Assembly (NCBI GenBank): GCA_963573305.1
Contig: OY754332.1
Coordinates: 144,453,977 to 144,517,976, forward strand
DNA from: Pyrrhosoma nymphula
Lineage: Eukaryota > Arthropoda > Insecta > Odonata > Coenagrionidae
Direction of reading: 5' to 3'
Length of the DNA: 64,000 nt
The notes under the pieces were generated by a model. It did no database searches. It was not told the DNA's origin and saw only the letters and a program-made list of their open reading frames with translations. A program made the translations under genes and the position numbers. Positions 1 through 11,432 of this stretch are shown here, piece by piece (positions within the stretch are counted from its first letter, which is position 1; each line of letters starts with the position of its first letter).

Positions 1-583
1 GATCAATACAGGTAGCAGAGTTTCCTGTTACCCTAGTTGGTGAGTCAATCAGACACTCTAATCCTATGGAGCTCATTAAGTTTAAGTATTGATCAGAATC
101 ATTAGAAGATACCATAATATTTATGTTGACATCACCAATGACAATTATATTACCTTTTAAACGATACATAAGCGGTTCAAATGCAGATAAAAATTGTGTT
201 ATCGGAAAATTTTGATCTCTATAGAGAGCAATTAACTGTAATTCGAAATTTTCAAGTTTGAGGGTCACCTGGACAAAATCAGCAGTTATAGCTTGAATTA
301 CATTAGAGTAACAATCAATTGTACTTTGTACATAAACAATAACGCCTCTGGCTCGGCTATTACTACAGCATTGAGCATACTATTTGTAACCAGTTAATTT
401 GTAAAGGTGAAGTTCATGTTCACAAACCCATATTTCACTCAATATGATTATACTCGGTAAATAAGAAAGGCCGTGTAGATACGTTACAATTAAATCAAAG
501 TTTGATATAAGACTACGGATATTTTGATGAACAATATATAATACACTGCTATGAAATATCTTACTATTAGTGTAATCTGACAT
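1..583 (-). pseudogene. LINE ORF2, endonuclease N-terminal part (truncated by window edge)
   Basis: The frame starting at 583 has the AP-endonuclease opening QNIRSL and LSEIWV, ending in a stop after the GYK motif at 380. Translation of the following 380 bases continues the same domain: a RARGVIVYV strand, then GDVNINI, then a TCID motif close to position 1. These correspond to the catalytic Glu (SEIW), the GDxN motif and the region before the SDH motif of LINE endonucleases. The enzyme nicks target DNA to prime reverse transcription. The internal stop near 380 shows the copy is inactive. The matching segment in copy 2 is 45,015-45,662. Confidence 0.7.
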
Positions 584-591
584 TCTTAATT

Positions 592-1104
592 TTATAAAAA
601 AATTATATCGTCCAAACTCGTCAAAACAAACACTGGTTCTTTCTCCGCTTTTCGCATTAAAACTTTACCTCCACGTATCCACAAATATTTACAGCCTTTC
701 TCATTCTTTGCGACCCTTGCAGCATGCAGCACTTTTCTCCTTCCAAGACAAAGGGCTTCGTTTATGTAGAGAGGGGTGGGTGTCACATCGAGGTTCAGGT
801 GCCGCGTTGAGAAGTCCCTCTTTACTCTTCTTTTTGCCAGTAGATCTTCCTTCATCATGTGCTGACGGAGGAACTTAACGTGAATACCACTAAGCCCACT
901 TTCCGACTTGGGTTTGAAGCGGTAAAACCTGTCAATGTCATCCGCTTTGACTATAACCCCCAACTCGGCCCCAATATTACTAATTATGCTCGGTAGGTCC
1001 TGGTTTTTTTGATGTGGGTAACCGTGAATCTCGACTGAATTTGACAAACTGCGTTGCTCAATGTCATCGGACTGTTTCGCAAGAAGCGCAATTTGCTTTT
1101 TCAA
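592..1104 (-). pseudogene. LINE ORF1, RRM/L1-ORF1p-like C-terminal part
   Basis: An open frame of about 170 codons. It carries the block order typical of LINE ORF1 nucleic-acid-binding domains: NSVEIHG near residue 22, a GV..DIDRFYR segment, an IHVKF strand, a basic LAKRRVKR motif, then YINEALC and GRRK, ending with YLWIRGGKV. The plus-strand copy at 44,475-44,915 matches block by block. Such domains coat the element RNA and act as chaperones. It is separated from the PHD finger by a stop and a frame change near 1,110-1,123. It ends at 592, nine bases upstream of the endonuclease frame, so the order ORF1 then ORF2 is preserved. Confidence 0.75.
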
Positions 1105-1122
1105 TAATCAATTTTCACTTTC

Positions 1123-1545
1123 TTATGAGTCCATTGTAGCAAAGCACTCGTTGAATCGCTTAGTATGTGCTTCAAGCACCAAAGAAAGATCGTCCAACCG
1201 ATCATACAATTTGTTGATCGAGTCTCCAAGATTAGCCTCTGTTGACTTTATATCAGCTTTGATTTCTTTAAAGAGATCTAAAACTGAATCTGATTGCATT
1301 CTCTGGGACGCACTTATAATCAGTGCACAAGTAGATTCACTGTTCATGCTGGATCTACGAACCACAGTGCACTCACTACACCGCCAAACTTGCTTGCTGG
1401 CTTTAATGGCTTCGATGTCTTGTTTAGTAAGAGGATTCTCTAAACAGTTTCCATGGAATTTGTTCCCACAATCAGAGCACTCTACTCCTGTGTTACGCAC
1501 TGACTTACTGCAAATTTTGCAAGAACGTATTTCAGTAACACGCTT
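1123..1545 (-). pseudogene. LINE ORF1, PHD-finger N-terminal part
   Basis: The open frame runs from just after a stop at 1,548 to a stop at 1,123. It starts without an in-frame ATG; only a GTG is present at 1,500. Visible residues give a full C4HC3 PHD finger: CKIC, then CSDC, then HGNC, then WRCSEC, with the usual spacing and the conserved Trp before the last Cys pair. A polar, probably coiled-coil stretch follows. PHD fingers in LINE ORF1 proteins are known and are thought to bind chromatin or protein partners of the ribonucleoprotein; that role is inferred here. The frame stops just before the next ORF1 block, which continues in another frame from 1,104, so ORF1 is broken. Confidence 0.75.
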
Positions 1546-1625
1546 TCACGAGCTAGTAAGCACAGAACACACTTAGCAAAGCATAACCTTTGAGTCGAGG
1601 AGTGGAACAAGACGTCCGAACTCGG

Positions 1626-2404
1626 CGGAGGCCAGAACGGAACTGTGAATTCCATGCAAACTTGGATTTACATTCTGGAATTTTAAAGTGCTGAAATACG
1701 CAGTGCTGAAATACGCTTAATTACAAGTACTCTAATTTTACCAAATTAATCAGTAATCCACCGAAAAAAGCACTTCATGTTTTTTCCGCCAAAATATTCA
1801 AATAATAGTGGCAAAGTGAGTTTGACATTTAATGAACGAATGAATTAAATCAAAGCATTCTGGTAGACGGATTATGGAGATGTAACGTCTTATATTTGAA
1901 TTTCAATCACCCCTGTGAAACTCAATGTTTCTGAACGATCTTTCCGTCATAATGACATGTCAATCGTGGAGGAAATTGAGGTTCACAGAGGGGTCGCTCA
2001 ATTTCTCGAAGAATTCTGTCGACCAGAAAAAAGGACGATCGAGCAAAACGTTTTCGTTTTCCTCTATGGTAATTAGCACTCCTGTTGGATATCTTGCTAA
2101 ATCCTACCCTACCCTACTTTGGTCTGCTGTTTTACTGTGAAAATCTTACAGAGCTTCAGTCTCCAAATGTTTCGTGCGTTCCGTGCTAAGTTCTTTTTGT
2201 ACGGGAGAAATGAATGCTCGTCACGGGAATGGGCAGTTTTAAGGGCGCGCTCGCTCATCTATGCAATTGCACCTCACGTGATGCAATTTTGAAGGAGAAG
2301 CCGTTCACGCGTGTATGCGCGCAATTCATACCTTGAGTACAAATGCTTAATGAAACAGCATATTCTTATTACTTAAATAGAGATAAACTATCGCTGCGTA
2401 GTAG
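1626..2404. other. No recognisable feature
   Basis: AT-rich sequence with short unrelated open frames and no domain, repeat or tRNA-like box that I can recognise. Confidence 0.6.
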
Positions 2405-2703
2405 GGATCCACAAATTGATTGGTCGGTTGGTGACTTATCCGGGGTGGATCGATGAATAGGTAGGTGAGAAAAGGATAATTTTAAGAGTGGAAGAAGGGT
2501 GGAGAGAATTCCGGAGTCAGCATCTACCTTCTTTTAACGAAAGTTTCCAAGGGGACCACTGTTTGGCGTCCCATCTGACGGACGAAGTACTGCACTTGAA
2601 GTGTTCCCCACAAGACACGCGAGAGGGGATCAAGATCTCAATGAAAAATCGGTTCCGGGATTCAAAGCCGAACCCTAGTGATGGGAAGCCGGTTAGCCGC
2701 TAA
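2405..2703 (-). repeat. Degraded SINE-like repeat, family X copy 1
   Basis: This segment can be aligned by eye, with gaps, to 52,600-53,050: shared GGTGGAGAGAA / GGTTGGAGAGAA, AGTCAGCAT / CGTCGGCAT, and CACTTGAAGTG followed by a gap and a GCCGAACCC / GCTCGAACCC box. In the better copy that last box, read on the minus strand, is a tRNA B box (GGTTCGAGCCC), so the tRNA-like head lies at the right end and the repeat is read leftward. Here the box is decayed. Boundaries are approximate. Confidence 0.45.
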
Positions 2704-3060
2704 AGCAGCACGATCCCCGATTAATAAATCATTCGACCTCCCGAACACCGCCGTGGCCATATTGTGTGATCGTGAGTGGGGTCGGGACGTCCCATTCGAT
2801 GGGTGAGAGGGACCGGGCATCTACTTTGATTTGAACACTCCGGCACATAAACGGGTTAAGGGCGGTGTGGCGAGAGATGACCGGGTCGAGGAGGCCGGGG
2901 GAGGTGCGCAACCGCTGGATGGCAGCCCAAGGGCCCGAATTTAAGCGCGCCACATCACCTCCCGTTGGGTTGGACGTGATCGTCGCCGAGGTCGTCCAGG
3001 TGATGCGCTATATACAGCCGATGATTGAAAACCAACGAGGAAAATACTTTAGGTAGTTTG
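2704..3060. other. GC-rich segment of unknown origin
   Basis: Distinctly GC-rich compared with its surroundings. Its first 50 bases (GCACGATCCCCG ... CGACCTCCC) resemble 52,324-52,368 (GCACGACGATCCCCGG ... GGCCTCCCC), which also sits beside a family X SINE. This suggests an ancient composite repeat, not a gene. No protein domain is visible. Confidence 0.35.
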
Positions 3061-5616
3061 AGCGAAAAATCACTTCACCTAGAATTTAATGAATTTGGCC
3101 TCACTTTAAAGAAAAAACTCTCATCTTTCCAATGATATCAAAATATCAACCCCTTTGCCGAACTACTTTTCGAGCAATTTGCCTGAAAAGGTAAGCTGTT
3201 TCACATGGGATAGATTACGGCTATGCGCCCCAGAGGGAGAATAATAAAAAAATTAGGAACTTATAGCGCCTAGATTTCGTCAAAAAACTGACGGTGTGTA
3301 TATTGCATGTTTTCTCAACTATTTTTTTTTAAATCAACAAACTCACCAGTAATATTTACAGAATCGCAAAAAACACCTGCTTTTTTTAAGGGTTTTCAGC
3401 CGTACGGCGGGAAAAAATGAGTCAGGTTAGAAACTTATGTCGCTTTATTTATTTAATTACTGAGTATTTTGGTCATATATAACTATATTTTTGCACCATT
3501 AATACTGCAATATTTTTTTCATACTTCAAACAGACGCTGAAATAAAAAAATAAAATTTGGATATGGTCTCCATTATGACTAGGGTGCTATCTCGCTCAAA
3601 CCACCTTCACGAGGCCTCTCTCACGCCACGAATCCTAGACCGCGTGCACCCGTGTTTGTGCGAATCGCCTGAAAGCGTGGGGAAAGGACTCTGCAGTCTC
3701 GCCTCATTTTTGCAGACCCCGGATCATTTCTTGAGTCGTCCCTGGTATCATTTTCACCTCTTCCACTCCACCTTCCAGCTTTTTCTTCTTATTCCAGCCG
3801 ATGCAATCACAGTTTAGGCTGTGGGGTTCGTAAAATATTTTTGTCTGGCTCGACGGTGGCATGTTACGCTTTACTCGCGAGGAAAATAAGACGGCAATGA
3901 GTATTGAAACAGTTTTATGCGAGGAATTTCCTTGCACAGTCTGATGCATGGAATTAAGTTTTTTCTAAATTGCTGCGTGGGGATCTGGTTGGTAAGAAAG
4001 CCGGAATTCTAGCTTATTATCCATAGGGAAGCACTTCAAATACGCTCTGTCCGTCGGATGGGCCGCAAAACTGTGGTTTACCTTTCGCTGAGAGCAGGCA
4101 AATACAGACGCTAGGTAACTATTCCATTACCGTCCTGCCAGTATCACCCCCACTATCCTCAATGACAGTAATGACCTCAGTTGTCGGTTTCCTCTAGGAA
4201 TTATCAGGAAACCATTTGCTTCTGGCAAAAGCCAGTTTACAAGAGTCGTTTATACACTTTCGCGTAGGTGTGTAAACAAATGTGTTTTCCAACATCACAC
4301 CGCATAAGCATAAACATTTCGCTCGTGTGTAATAGATTCCCCCTGGCCTTATTCTGAGCATTCGTTTTCGCAATGTTCCCAGTCATTCTTACAACTTTTC
4401 AGGCTTCTACTCGTGGAAGTACAGGCCTAATGTACAAAGGACTTAGTGAAGATAATTGCTCCGATGACTGCGTGAATGCATGCCTAACTGCACGAAAGTT
4501 AGTTTGAGCCACTAACTGTCAAAGCTAAGGCTACAGAGGCTTAAACATCTCTACATTTTTTTTCAAAACAATGAGCTTTACATTTTAAACCAGTGGAATT
4601 CAGAACAGCAAATAATAATAAGCTGCTTTGCTCAAGCCAATTCTTTGCAGATTTTCAATGTAAATGCTCTCATCTCATGTTTTAATCTTCGAAATGACGA
4701 GTACCCATAGCAATAAATTCTCTGCCTTCTTCTCGCCATAATGTCTGCATATCTGTGACTATTGCAACGACTTCTACTGCCCTGGTAATTGTTTACACTT
4801 TAAATTTTAATTTTTACAGTTAACTCTTTAATTGTGCCCTATCATTTACATCCATTTCTCTTTCAAAATTGTACCTCCTGCTCTACACGGTAAGTTGTGC
4901 ACGAATTGGTTGAGAAAAATTACTTGCTTTTTTCGCATCCATTCCAAAGTATGCTCAATTGATTGTTCTGCTCTATACATGTTTGAATTTGTTCTCAGAA
5001 TAATTAATTTCAGCATTTACTGTGCCAGCTGATCCAGCTTCGAACTGCGCATTAAAGTGCTTCCTTAGCGTTTCCTTAAAGATAAAAGGTCTTATTGTAA
5101 ACGGCGTTGTAGGATTTGTTCCTGCCATTCAAACCATTTGAAGTGCCACGCAGTGACAATATTGAGTTAATGGTTATTTTGGACTGGTGGTTAAATTCAC
5201 AAATGAATCCAGAGTGGACTTAGTACATCATTAACATACTAAATCGATCTTGGAAACATATCGTGAAGATAAAGGTTGATTCGTAAGCAGCTAAACATCA
5301 CAAATAAAATCGCTCACCTCGACGATCCTGTATGTAATAGTAGTAAGTTTTATTGTTTTCAAAAAACAAACAAGTTATTAAATTAATTTAATTACGAAAA
5401 GAAACCAGAAAGCTGGGTTGCCTCAAAGGGAAAACCTATGCTAAGACAACCTTCATGAATTTACATGCATTGCTGACGCTTCAATATTTTTAATACAAAA
5501 GTGAAAGAAATTAACAATAAACAATAATGCCATTAAAATCTGATATATTACTTATACGAATATACAGAATAACGAGTAATTTTCCTACAAAGGAAAAATC
5601 TAATAACATCAAAAGA
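3061..5616. other. No recognisable feature
   Basis: AT-rich DNA with scattered homopolymer runs. Short open frames at 3,557-3,949 and 4,832-5,032 have no recognisable motif and read like chance frames. Confidence 0.6.
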
Positions 5617-5776
5617 TTAGGAATGATAAAAAATTATGCGAATTTCACAAAAGTTGGTTTTATTCACGACCCGGGTTTCAACACATTCTTCACCTGAAGA
5701 TGACATAATGTGCTGAAACCCGGGTCGTGAATAAACCAACTTTTGTGAAATTCGCATAATTTTTTATCATTCCTAA
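5617..5776. repeat. Inverted repeat of a PLE-terminus-like sequence
   Basis: Two arms of about 70 bases (5,617-5,687 and 5,707-5,776) are almost perfect reverse complements around a 19-base spacer. Each arm contains GAAACCCGGGTCGTGAATAA and ends in an AATTATGCG / CGCATAATT stretch. CTGAAGATG followed by GAAAC and GTC is the pattern I associate with the terminal repeats of Penelope-like elements and with retrozymes. The layout mirrors the much clearer PLE inverted units at 38,549-41,675. No coding sequence remains. The family assignment is inference. Confidence 0.6.
5689..5731 (+). ncRNA. Hammerhead-ribozyme-like core (minimal type I)
   Basis: The order of elements fits a hammerhead. TTCAC (5,689-5,693) can pair with GTGAA (5,727-5,731) as helix I. 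CTGAAGA (5,694-5,700) is the CUGANGA box. GAAA (5,715-5,718) is the second core box. C5,719 and G5,724 close a one-base-pair helix III with a palindromic CCGG loop, backed by A5,718-T5,725, and GTC (5,724-5,726) is the cleavage triplet. Helix II (5,701-5,714) is weak: a T-T mismatch at the base, one G-C pair and ACA/TGT with a bulged G. Very short helix III with a palindromic loop is described for PLE and retrozyme hammerheads. Activity is unproven; the weak helix II argues for a decayed ribozyme. On the minus strand the other arm has GTGAAGA instead of CTGAAGA, so it lacks the first core base. Confidence 0.45.
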
Positions 5777-8098
5777 CATGGAAAAATTTCACATAATTCA
5801 CCCTGAAACAGCAAATTTTCTTAACGTCAAAAGAATCTGACAACATTTTCCAAAGCCAGTATCCATGACTTGGCTAAATTTTAGACATTTTTTACAATTT
5901 TTAACATTTTCAATTTTCTCAGGCAACATATTACCTATAAACCTTTGGACCCATGTAAACAAAGGATCATTTAAAAATAGTTAAATTGGGCTTAATTAAT
6001 GGGACATTTCTCTTTCTTAAATTAAACTTAAACATGCTGCCAGATATAGTCGGAATAATACCACTCATTACATAAAATTATTTCATTACCTTGAAAACAT
6101 AATAATGCTTTAATGGAAGTAATGTGCAATTCCTTGCTTGATTTAGTTTGTTGCACGTGGAACTATTCGAATTTTACTAGCTTTCAGTGTTCATTTTGCT
6201 TAAAAGAACCAATCGGTGAATTAAGCATCATTTTAATTGAATGAAAAAGTAAAAGCAATAAAAAACAGTGTTAGTAGCAGATTTAGATTTTCTGTACACC
6301 GATTACAATAACTATATCGCATCGTGTAACTTAACCTTCTTAACCCATGACTTGAGCAGCATCCTTTCCCGATTCGGAATCTGCACGCGTGACCTTCCCA
6401 GCGCGTCACACTCCTTGCTTCTGCCGCGGAACGGTAACTATAATGACTTGTTCGTAAAGATTTGAATCTCAAAAAAATTTCCAAGGTGACAGTACTGAAA
6501 CTTGTTGGTCGTGTATGTGTGCCTTTATTTATATTCTTTGATCTATAGCCGTATAATGCTTGCAAAGTTTGCACAGAAGAAACAGTTGTTACTTTGATCC
6601 AAGCGACTGAAGTGGGTAATGTTAATCACAGAAATCATAGACATTTTTTATTTGGCTCCAAGACGTTAAGTTGTGCCTGTACTACCATGCTCTACACAAA
6701 ATATTGACCATAGTGAAATAATCGTCATGCTTTCAGTACTTACTATACTTAGATTCTGCAGGTTATCGAATAATTAGGCGCACATCCACACCACGATGAA
6801 TTAACCTGATTGAACTTCACTAGTTCAAAAGTTGTGAACGGAGGTGTTAATACACCCGACGCCGGGAAGACTTCGCCGAATCGTCTAACCGCCACTTTCA
6901 TGAACCATCTTTCTCTCGGGGATATCCGATATATTGATTTCATGCAATAAACAGCGGGCCCTTTTGGATGAAGCGCCGGCGCCGGCAAGTTGATCCCCGG
7001 ATTGTTCTTGACATCCCTGCCATTCAATTTCATCGCTCCAAAATGTTTTCACGAACAAGTCGTTATTTAACAAGAAAATATCATTACCGTGGCTCCATGG
7101 TTTGATTAAGTTTTTTTATCACTACACACTCTCTTTCCTATGTGGAAAAGGTGGCACAATCAGTCGCCATGCAGTGAGTTAACTCCCTAATGCGATTCTT
7201 TGGGGAGTGCAATTTGAAATGAAACATATACCTGGGTCAGCCGTGAAAAAATAGGTTTCATCATATAGGTTATGGGTGCATGTAATTAGAAATTTCGATA
7301 AATATGTTATTTTAAATAATTAAGCACGCACCTAGAAAATTCATCAAGCATTTGGGACCCATGGGAGATGGAGTAAATTGAGAAATGAGGTTAGTTGGAA
7401 GACGTCGCGTCAAACTCGTAAATAATGTGATGAGGAAAATCAAAGTGTGACTGGTCAAGCTAATATGAGAGTCATTTACGCACGCCAAGGAAGCTAGTGA
7501 CACTAAGGCTTCTCCAAATGTACAGAGCATGGTAATTCACTCGGAGATTATGACCCACTTTGCTTCGTTCGTAGAGCCGGCCAGTCAGGAAAAATAAGAC
7601 TGAACAAAGTATGACTGTGAAATTTAAATTAACCGCTTTCCCTCTTATAGTTCGTGACGACAAGTAAACCACGACAAAGTGCCCGTATCTATGCATCATA
7701 TGATGTACGCATCAGACTTATTTTCTGGAAAATACAAATATGGCTGGTGTCGTAACAGCCACTGTCACCAGCCATTAAAATGGCTTGCACGGTACAGTAA
7801 AGAAGTGATTTTATTTTTCTTTATGTGTACAAGCGTTTTGTGATTTAAATTAATGAAGCCCTGACTGTTTCTTTAAATAAGTCTTAGCATTCTGAGATTC
7901 AAACAGTTCTGTATTTACTAAAAGAACTGAAAAGCACATATTTCAAGGACATTTGAAGCTAATGACAAAGAGCATCTTTGAAGCTAATAATCCGTTGATA
8001 GCGACCAATTTTGCTGCATTTCGAGGGCAAATCCAGAAAATTAACTGGTTTTAGCATATTCTGGATGTAGATAAGTTAAGTTTTTATCTGCGATATAG
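5777..8098. other. No recognisable feature
   Basis: AT-rich sequence. Open frames around 6,233-7,073 and 7,312-7,699 show no conserved motif, overlap each other on both strands and are most likely chance frames. Confidence 0.55.
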
Positions 8099-8318
8099 AT
8101 TATTCTACGCTACTGAAAATTTCGATATTCAATATTCTACGCCACTGGAAATTTCGATATTCAATATTCTAAACCACTGGAAATTTCGATATTCAATATT
8201 CTACGCCACTGGAAATTTCGATATTCAATATTCTACGCCACTGGAAATTTTGTTATTCAATATACTACGCCACTCGAAATTTCGATATTGAATATTCTAA
8301 ACCACTGGAAATTTCGTG
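8099..8318. repeat. 32-bp minisatellite, about 7 copies
   Basis: A tandem array with a 32-base period (for example the CTAC at 8,105 and again at 8,137). Each unit contains CGCCACTGGAAATTTCGATA or a close variant and an ATTCAATATTC joint. Units differ at a few positions, such as CTACGCC versus CTAAACC, and the array decays at both ends. Confidence 0.9.
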
Positions 8319-9244
8319 TTTTATTTTCTGAAACTGCGGGGTAGCGTTTCTTGAACTCAATTATGTGATCCAGGTAAATTAAATGAGCTTGATTACACGC
8401 TTAAACGAGAAAAGACCTTGTCGATGTAGGGATTACAAATATGGGTTTCCCAGTTAATGTGATATACAGACAGGCTTCAGAGTTATCTTCCCCATGCTTA
8501 CCTTCTTCTTCAAGCAGTTGACGCAGTCGGATCAATTATGATGTTCCTTCTCTCCCAATAATTCAAGAAAAAGTATGAGAAACATTCCCATTTTCCTAAA
8601 GTTCTTTCAGTGATCTATCTATTGATAGTATTATTTCCTCTGCTACTAATGATATTTCACCTAAAAAATGTTGTTGCTGTTTTGATCCACCCAGGTTTCA
8701 TTTTTTCCGTTTTGAACTTTACTTTTGTGAACAATCTAAATATCTAGGCTTTGTTCATTCAGAAATGCTTCTCTAATTTCGATGGAAGAATCCTTAATGT
8801 TTTAATATGTGGGCGGGCCATTTGTAGAGTCCTAAGCGTCATTTCCTTCCCTTTTTGATACCGAAAACAGTGTGTGGACGCGATAAACTGCATCGCTGAC
8901 CAAAGTGGATTTCATATAAATATAACCTAGAGTCGGCGCTGCAACATGAAGTCCATTTCTCGGAAGAATCCTTGTGAGCGCTCGCCTGAGTCCGTGGCCG
9001 TATTCGGCGCATTCTCTATCAGTTTATTCTCTGTCGCTCGCCACGCTCTTCCAACTCGGGGAAGCTAAGCGTCGCCGGACGTGGCGACAAATCCGTCGGG
9101 ATGCCGTCACCGTGGGCGACGGTTGCCACCGCCGGCGGAGAGTTGCATTTGTGGCAAGCACGAAATTTAATCGGCCTTTCTCGAAGAAGAGAATACTCTG
9201 AATGCACGCCTTGGCGTCCCGGGTAGTGACGAGGAAAAATATTT
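8319..9244. other. No recognisable feature
   Basis: Mostly AT-rich. The last 270 bases (about 8,970-9,240) are more GC-rich with short overlapping open frames on both strands and no recognisable domain. Confidence 0.5.
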
Positions 9245-9349
9245 TCATCTACATCTACATACTACCCCGCAAGCCGCCTCAATAGGCGTGTGGCGGGGGG
9301 TGTTAGGACACCAGCTGTTTACATATAAAAAGGAAACGCTCAAATGAAA

Positions 9350-10800
9350 TTACGCCTTGCATTTATTAAAGTCCCTTATTGTTTGGGGGAAAAACGAATT
9401 CCCATACCTATCCGTTCGGCAAAATATCTCTCTTAATTTATCGTTTCTAACGGCCCTGGAAATATAGTGGGGTTCTAATATGATATTCTCCGTGTCGCTC
9501 TGAAAGATATCTATTCTCAATTGCTCAAGTAATCTAAGCCTAGCGCGCAGCCTCCGAGTCTCTAGCGGCTCCCAGCCTAATTCGTTTAACATCTGCGTAA
9601 CGCTGTCTGTACGCCCGTAGCAGTTTTTGACGATTCGCGCAACTTTCCTTTGTATTTTATTAAGTTCCCGAATTAAGTCTTTCTGCACCGGATCCCACAC
9701 GCTTGCTGCGTATTCAAGGTGTGGCCGGACGAGTGCGAAATAACACCTCTCTTTTACTTTTTCATATGAAAATCTTCCCACAATACGCTTGACGAACCCT
9801 ACCTTCCTCAGAGCTCTACCACAAATATTTCTTATATGTGTTCCCCACGATAGGTTCGAGGTAATCGTAACTCCCAGATACTTAACTTCAGCTGTCGCCT
9901 TTATTTTAACGCCATCCACAGCATATACACGTGGATAGTTGGACGACCTCCGCAAGAAATGTACCGCCGTGCATTTGCTCAGATTAAGTTCGAATCCCCA
10001 CTCTTGGCTCCACACATGAACGTTGTTTAAATCCGATGCTAGAATTTCAAAGTCAGAGTGATCACTAATTTTGCGATAGATGACAGCGTCGTCAGCAAAT
10101 AAACGTATTTTACTGCTAATTCGAGAGCATAGGTCATTTATGTATATAATGAACAAAAGGGGGCCGATTGCGCTTCCTTGTGGGACACCTGATGTCACTT
10201 TAACTACATCAGAGCTAATTCCGTCAAGAACTACTTTTTGCTTACGATCACTCAGAAAGTCGCGTATCCAGTTTACTACTGTTACGTTCAGCCCCCAGGA
10301 CTGTAATTTGTATAAAAGTTTGTTGTGAGGTACCGTGTCGAAAGCTTTCTTAAAATCTAGGAATAATGCGTCCACTTGTGTTTTCGAATCACCAGATTTG
10401 AGAACATCATGAAGAAAGAGTGCGAGCTGTGTTTCACATGATCTACCTTTCCGAAAACCGTGCTGACAGCCATGAAGGAAGTTACGACTGTCCAAGAACG
10501 TCATGATATTGCTAACGACGATATGTTCGAGTATCTTGCCTATAATCGACGTTTATGAAATTAGTCGATAGTTCCCTGGGTCATGTCTGTTTCCCTTTTT
10601 GAATATCGGTGTAACGTTTGCAATTTTCCAGTCTATTTATATCTTTCCTTCAGACAATGACCTCTTGAATATTATGTCTAAGAACGGTGCGATCTGTGGC
10701 GCTAATTCCTTGAGGACACGCGCGGGTATTCCCTCCGGACCCGGAGATTTACTATTTTTTATCGACTGTAGCTGTTTAGTTATCTCATCGCATTGAATAA
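9350..10800 (-). pseudogene. LINE reverse transcriptase domain
   Basis: The uninterrupted part (10,504-9,350, 384 codons) holds the RT palm and thumb. Visible motifs are GFRKGRSCETQL, FLDFKKAFDTV with the first catalytic Asp, GVPQGSAIGPLLF, and LFADDAV, the intact catalytic F-A-D-D box. After these come KYLGV and a C-terminal region with Leu/Arg-rich helices. Upstream, the same frame continues with KSPGPEGIP, VTPIFKKG and NYRLIS, interrupted by TAA codons at 10,637-10,639 and 10,553-10,555. The enzyme would copy element RNA at the nicked target. The catalytic residues are preserved, so inactivation comes only from the stops and upstream frameshift, which suggests moderate age. Confidence 0.85.
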
Positions 10801-11038
10801 AGATTTCTTTCATCGGTTCCTCAGCGAATGAAATGTCAAAATTACATGCATTGTCGTCTGTAGTGTATACACTTTCGAAGTGGGAATTTAACGTGTTAGC
10901 TTTGTCAATATTATCTGTGACAAGTTTACCATCTTAATCAAATATTAATTTACGGTTGAAGATTTTCCCTGAAGCTCTCTCGCATATGATCAAAGAGATT
11001 TCGGATTTTCTTCTAGTAATTCACCGAGTACTTTTTTC

Positions 11039-11359
11039 TTAAATATTTCGCAATGCAGTACGCATTGATTTCTTGGTTTTTGAGCGTTGCGCAGCGTAAC
11101 TTTCTTTTGCTTCAAGTTCCTTCGATTTGTCACCGAACGTAATGCACTTTTTGGACAAGTTGTACAGTTTTCTCTGTCTTTTAAGGTCCCTCCTTACATC
11201 GTTGTTATACCAGGGAGGTTCTTTGCTATCACATTTCAATTTTTTCGGAATATATTCGTTGATTCCCTGGCGTAGAATTTCTAAGAAATATTTCCATGAT
11301 GCATCAGTGCTTTTATCCTCTGTTTTAGCTACGAATTCAGTGTACGAATCATTAAGCAT
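11039..11359 (-). pseudogene. LINE ORF2 linker between endonuclease and RT
   Basis: This open frame is in the same frame as the RT at 9,350-10,504. It contains the YIPKK and PPWYNNDVRRDLKRQ segment followed by basic helices, which in CR1/Jockey-type LINEs joins the endonuclease to the RT. It ends at a stop at 11,036-11,038. The endonuclease upstream is in a different frame, so a frameshift lies at about 11,360-11,440. Confidence 0.75.
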
Positions 11360-11432
11360 CTCGCCAATTTTTATGAAGTTGCATTTATCAAATAAACAAA
11401 TATTGCGTTTCGGTTTTACAGCTGACTCTACT

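Larger units (their letters stand above)
1..1625 (-). mobile_element. LINE with PHD-finger ORF1, copy 1 (5' part, runs off left edge)
   Basis: A non-LTR retrotransposon read on the minus strand from about 1,625 toward position 1. In order it shows a PHD-type zinc finger, a coiled or charged linker, an ORF1 domain with a GRRK-type block, and the start of an apurinic-type endonuclease. The reverse transcriptase would lie left of the window. A second copy of the same family lies at 43,880-46,017 on the plus strand; both share the domain order and motifs such as EIHG, LAKRRVKR and NEALC. The copy is dead: there are stops and frame changes between and inside the domains. The 5' boundary near 1,625 is approximate. 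The clade is not certain; CR1/Jockey-type LINEs are the likely neighbourhood from the ORF1 style. Confidence 0.8.
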
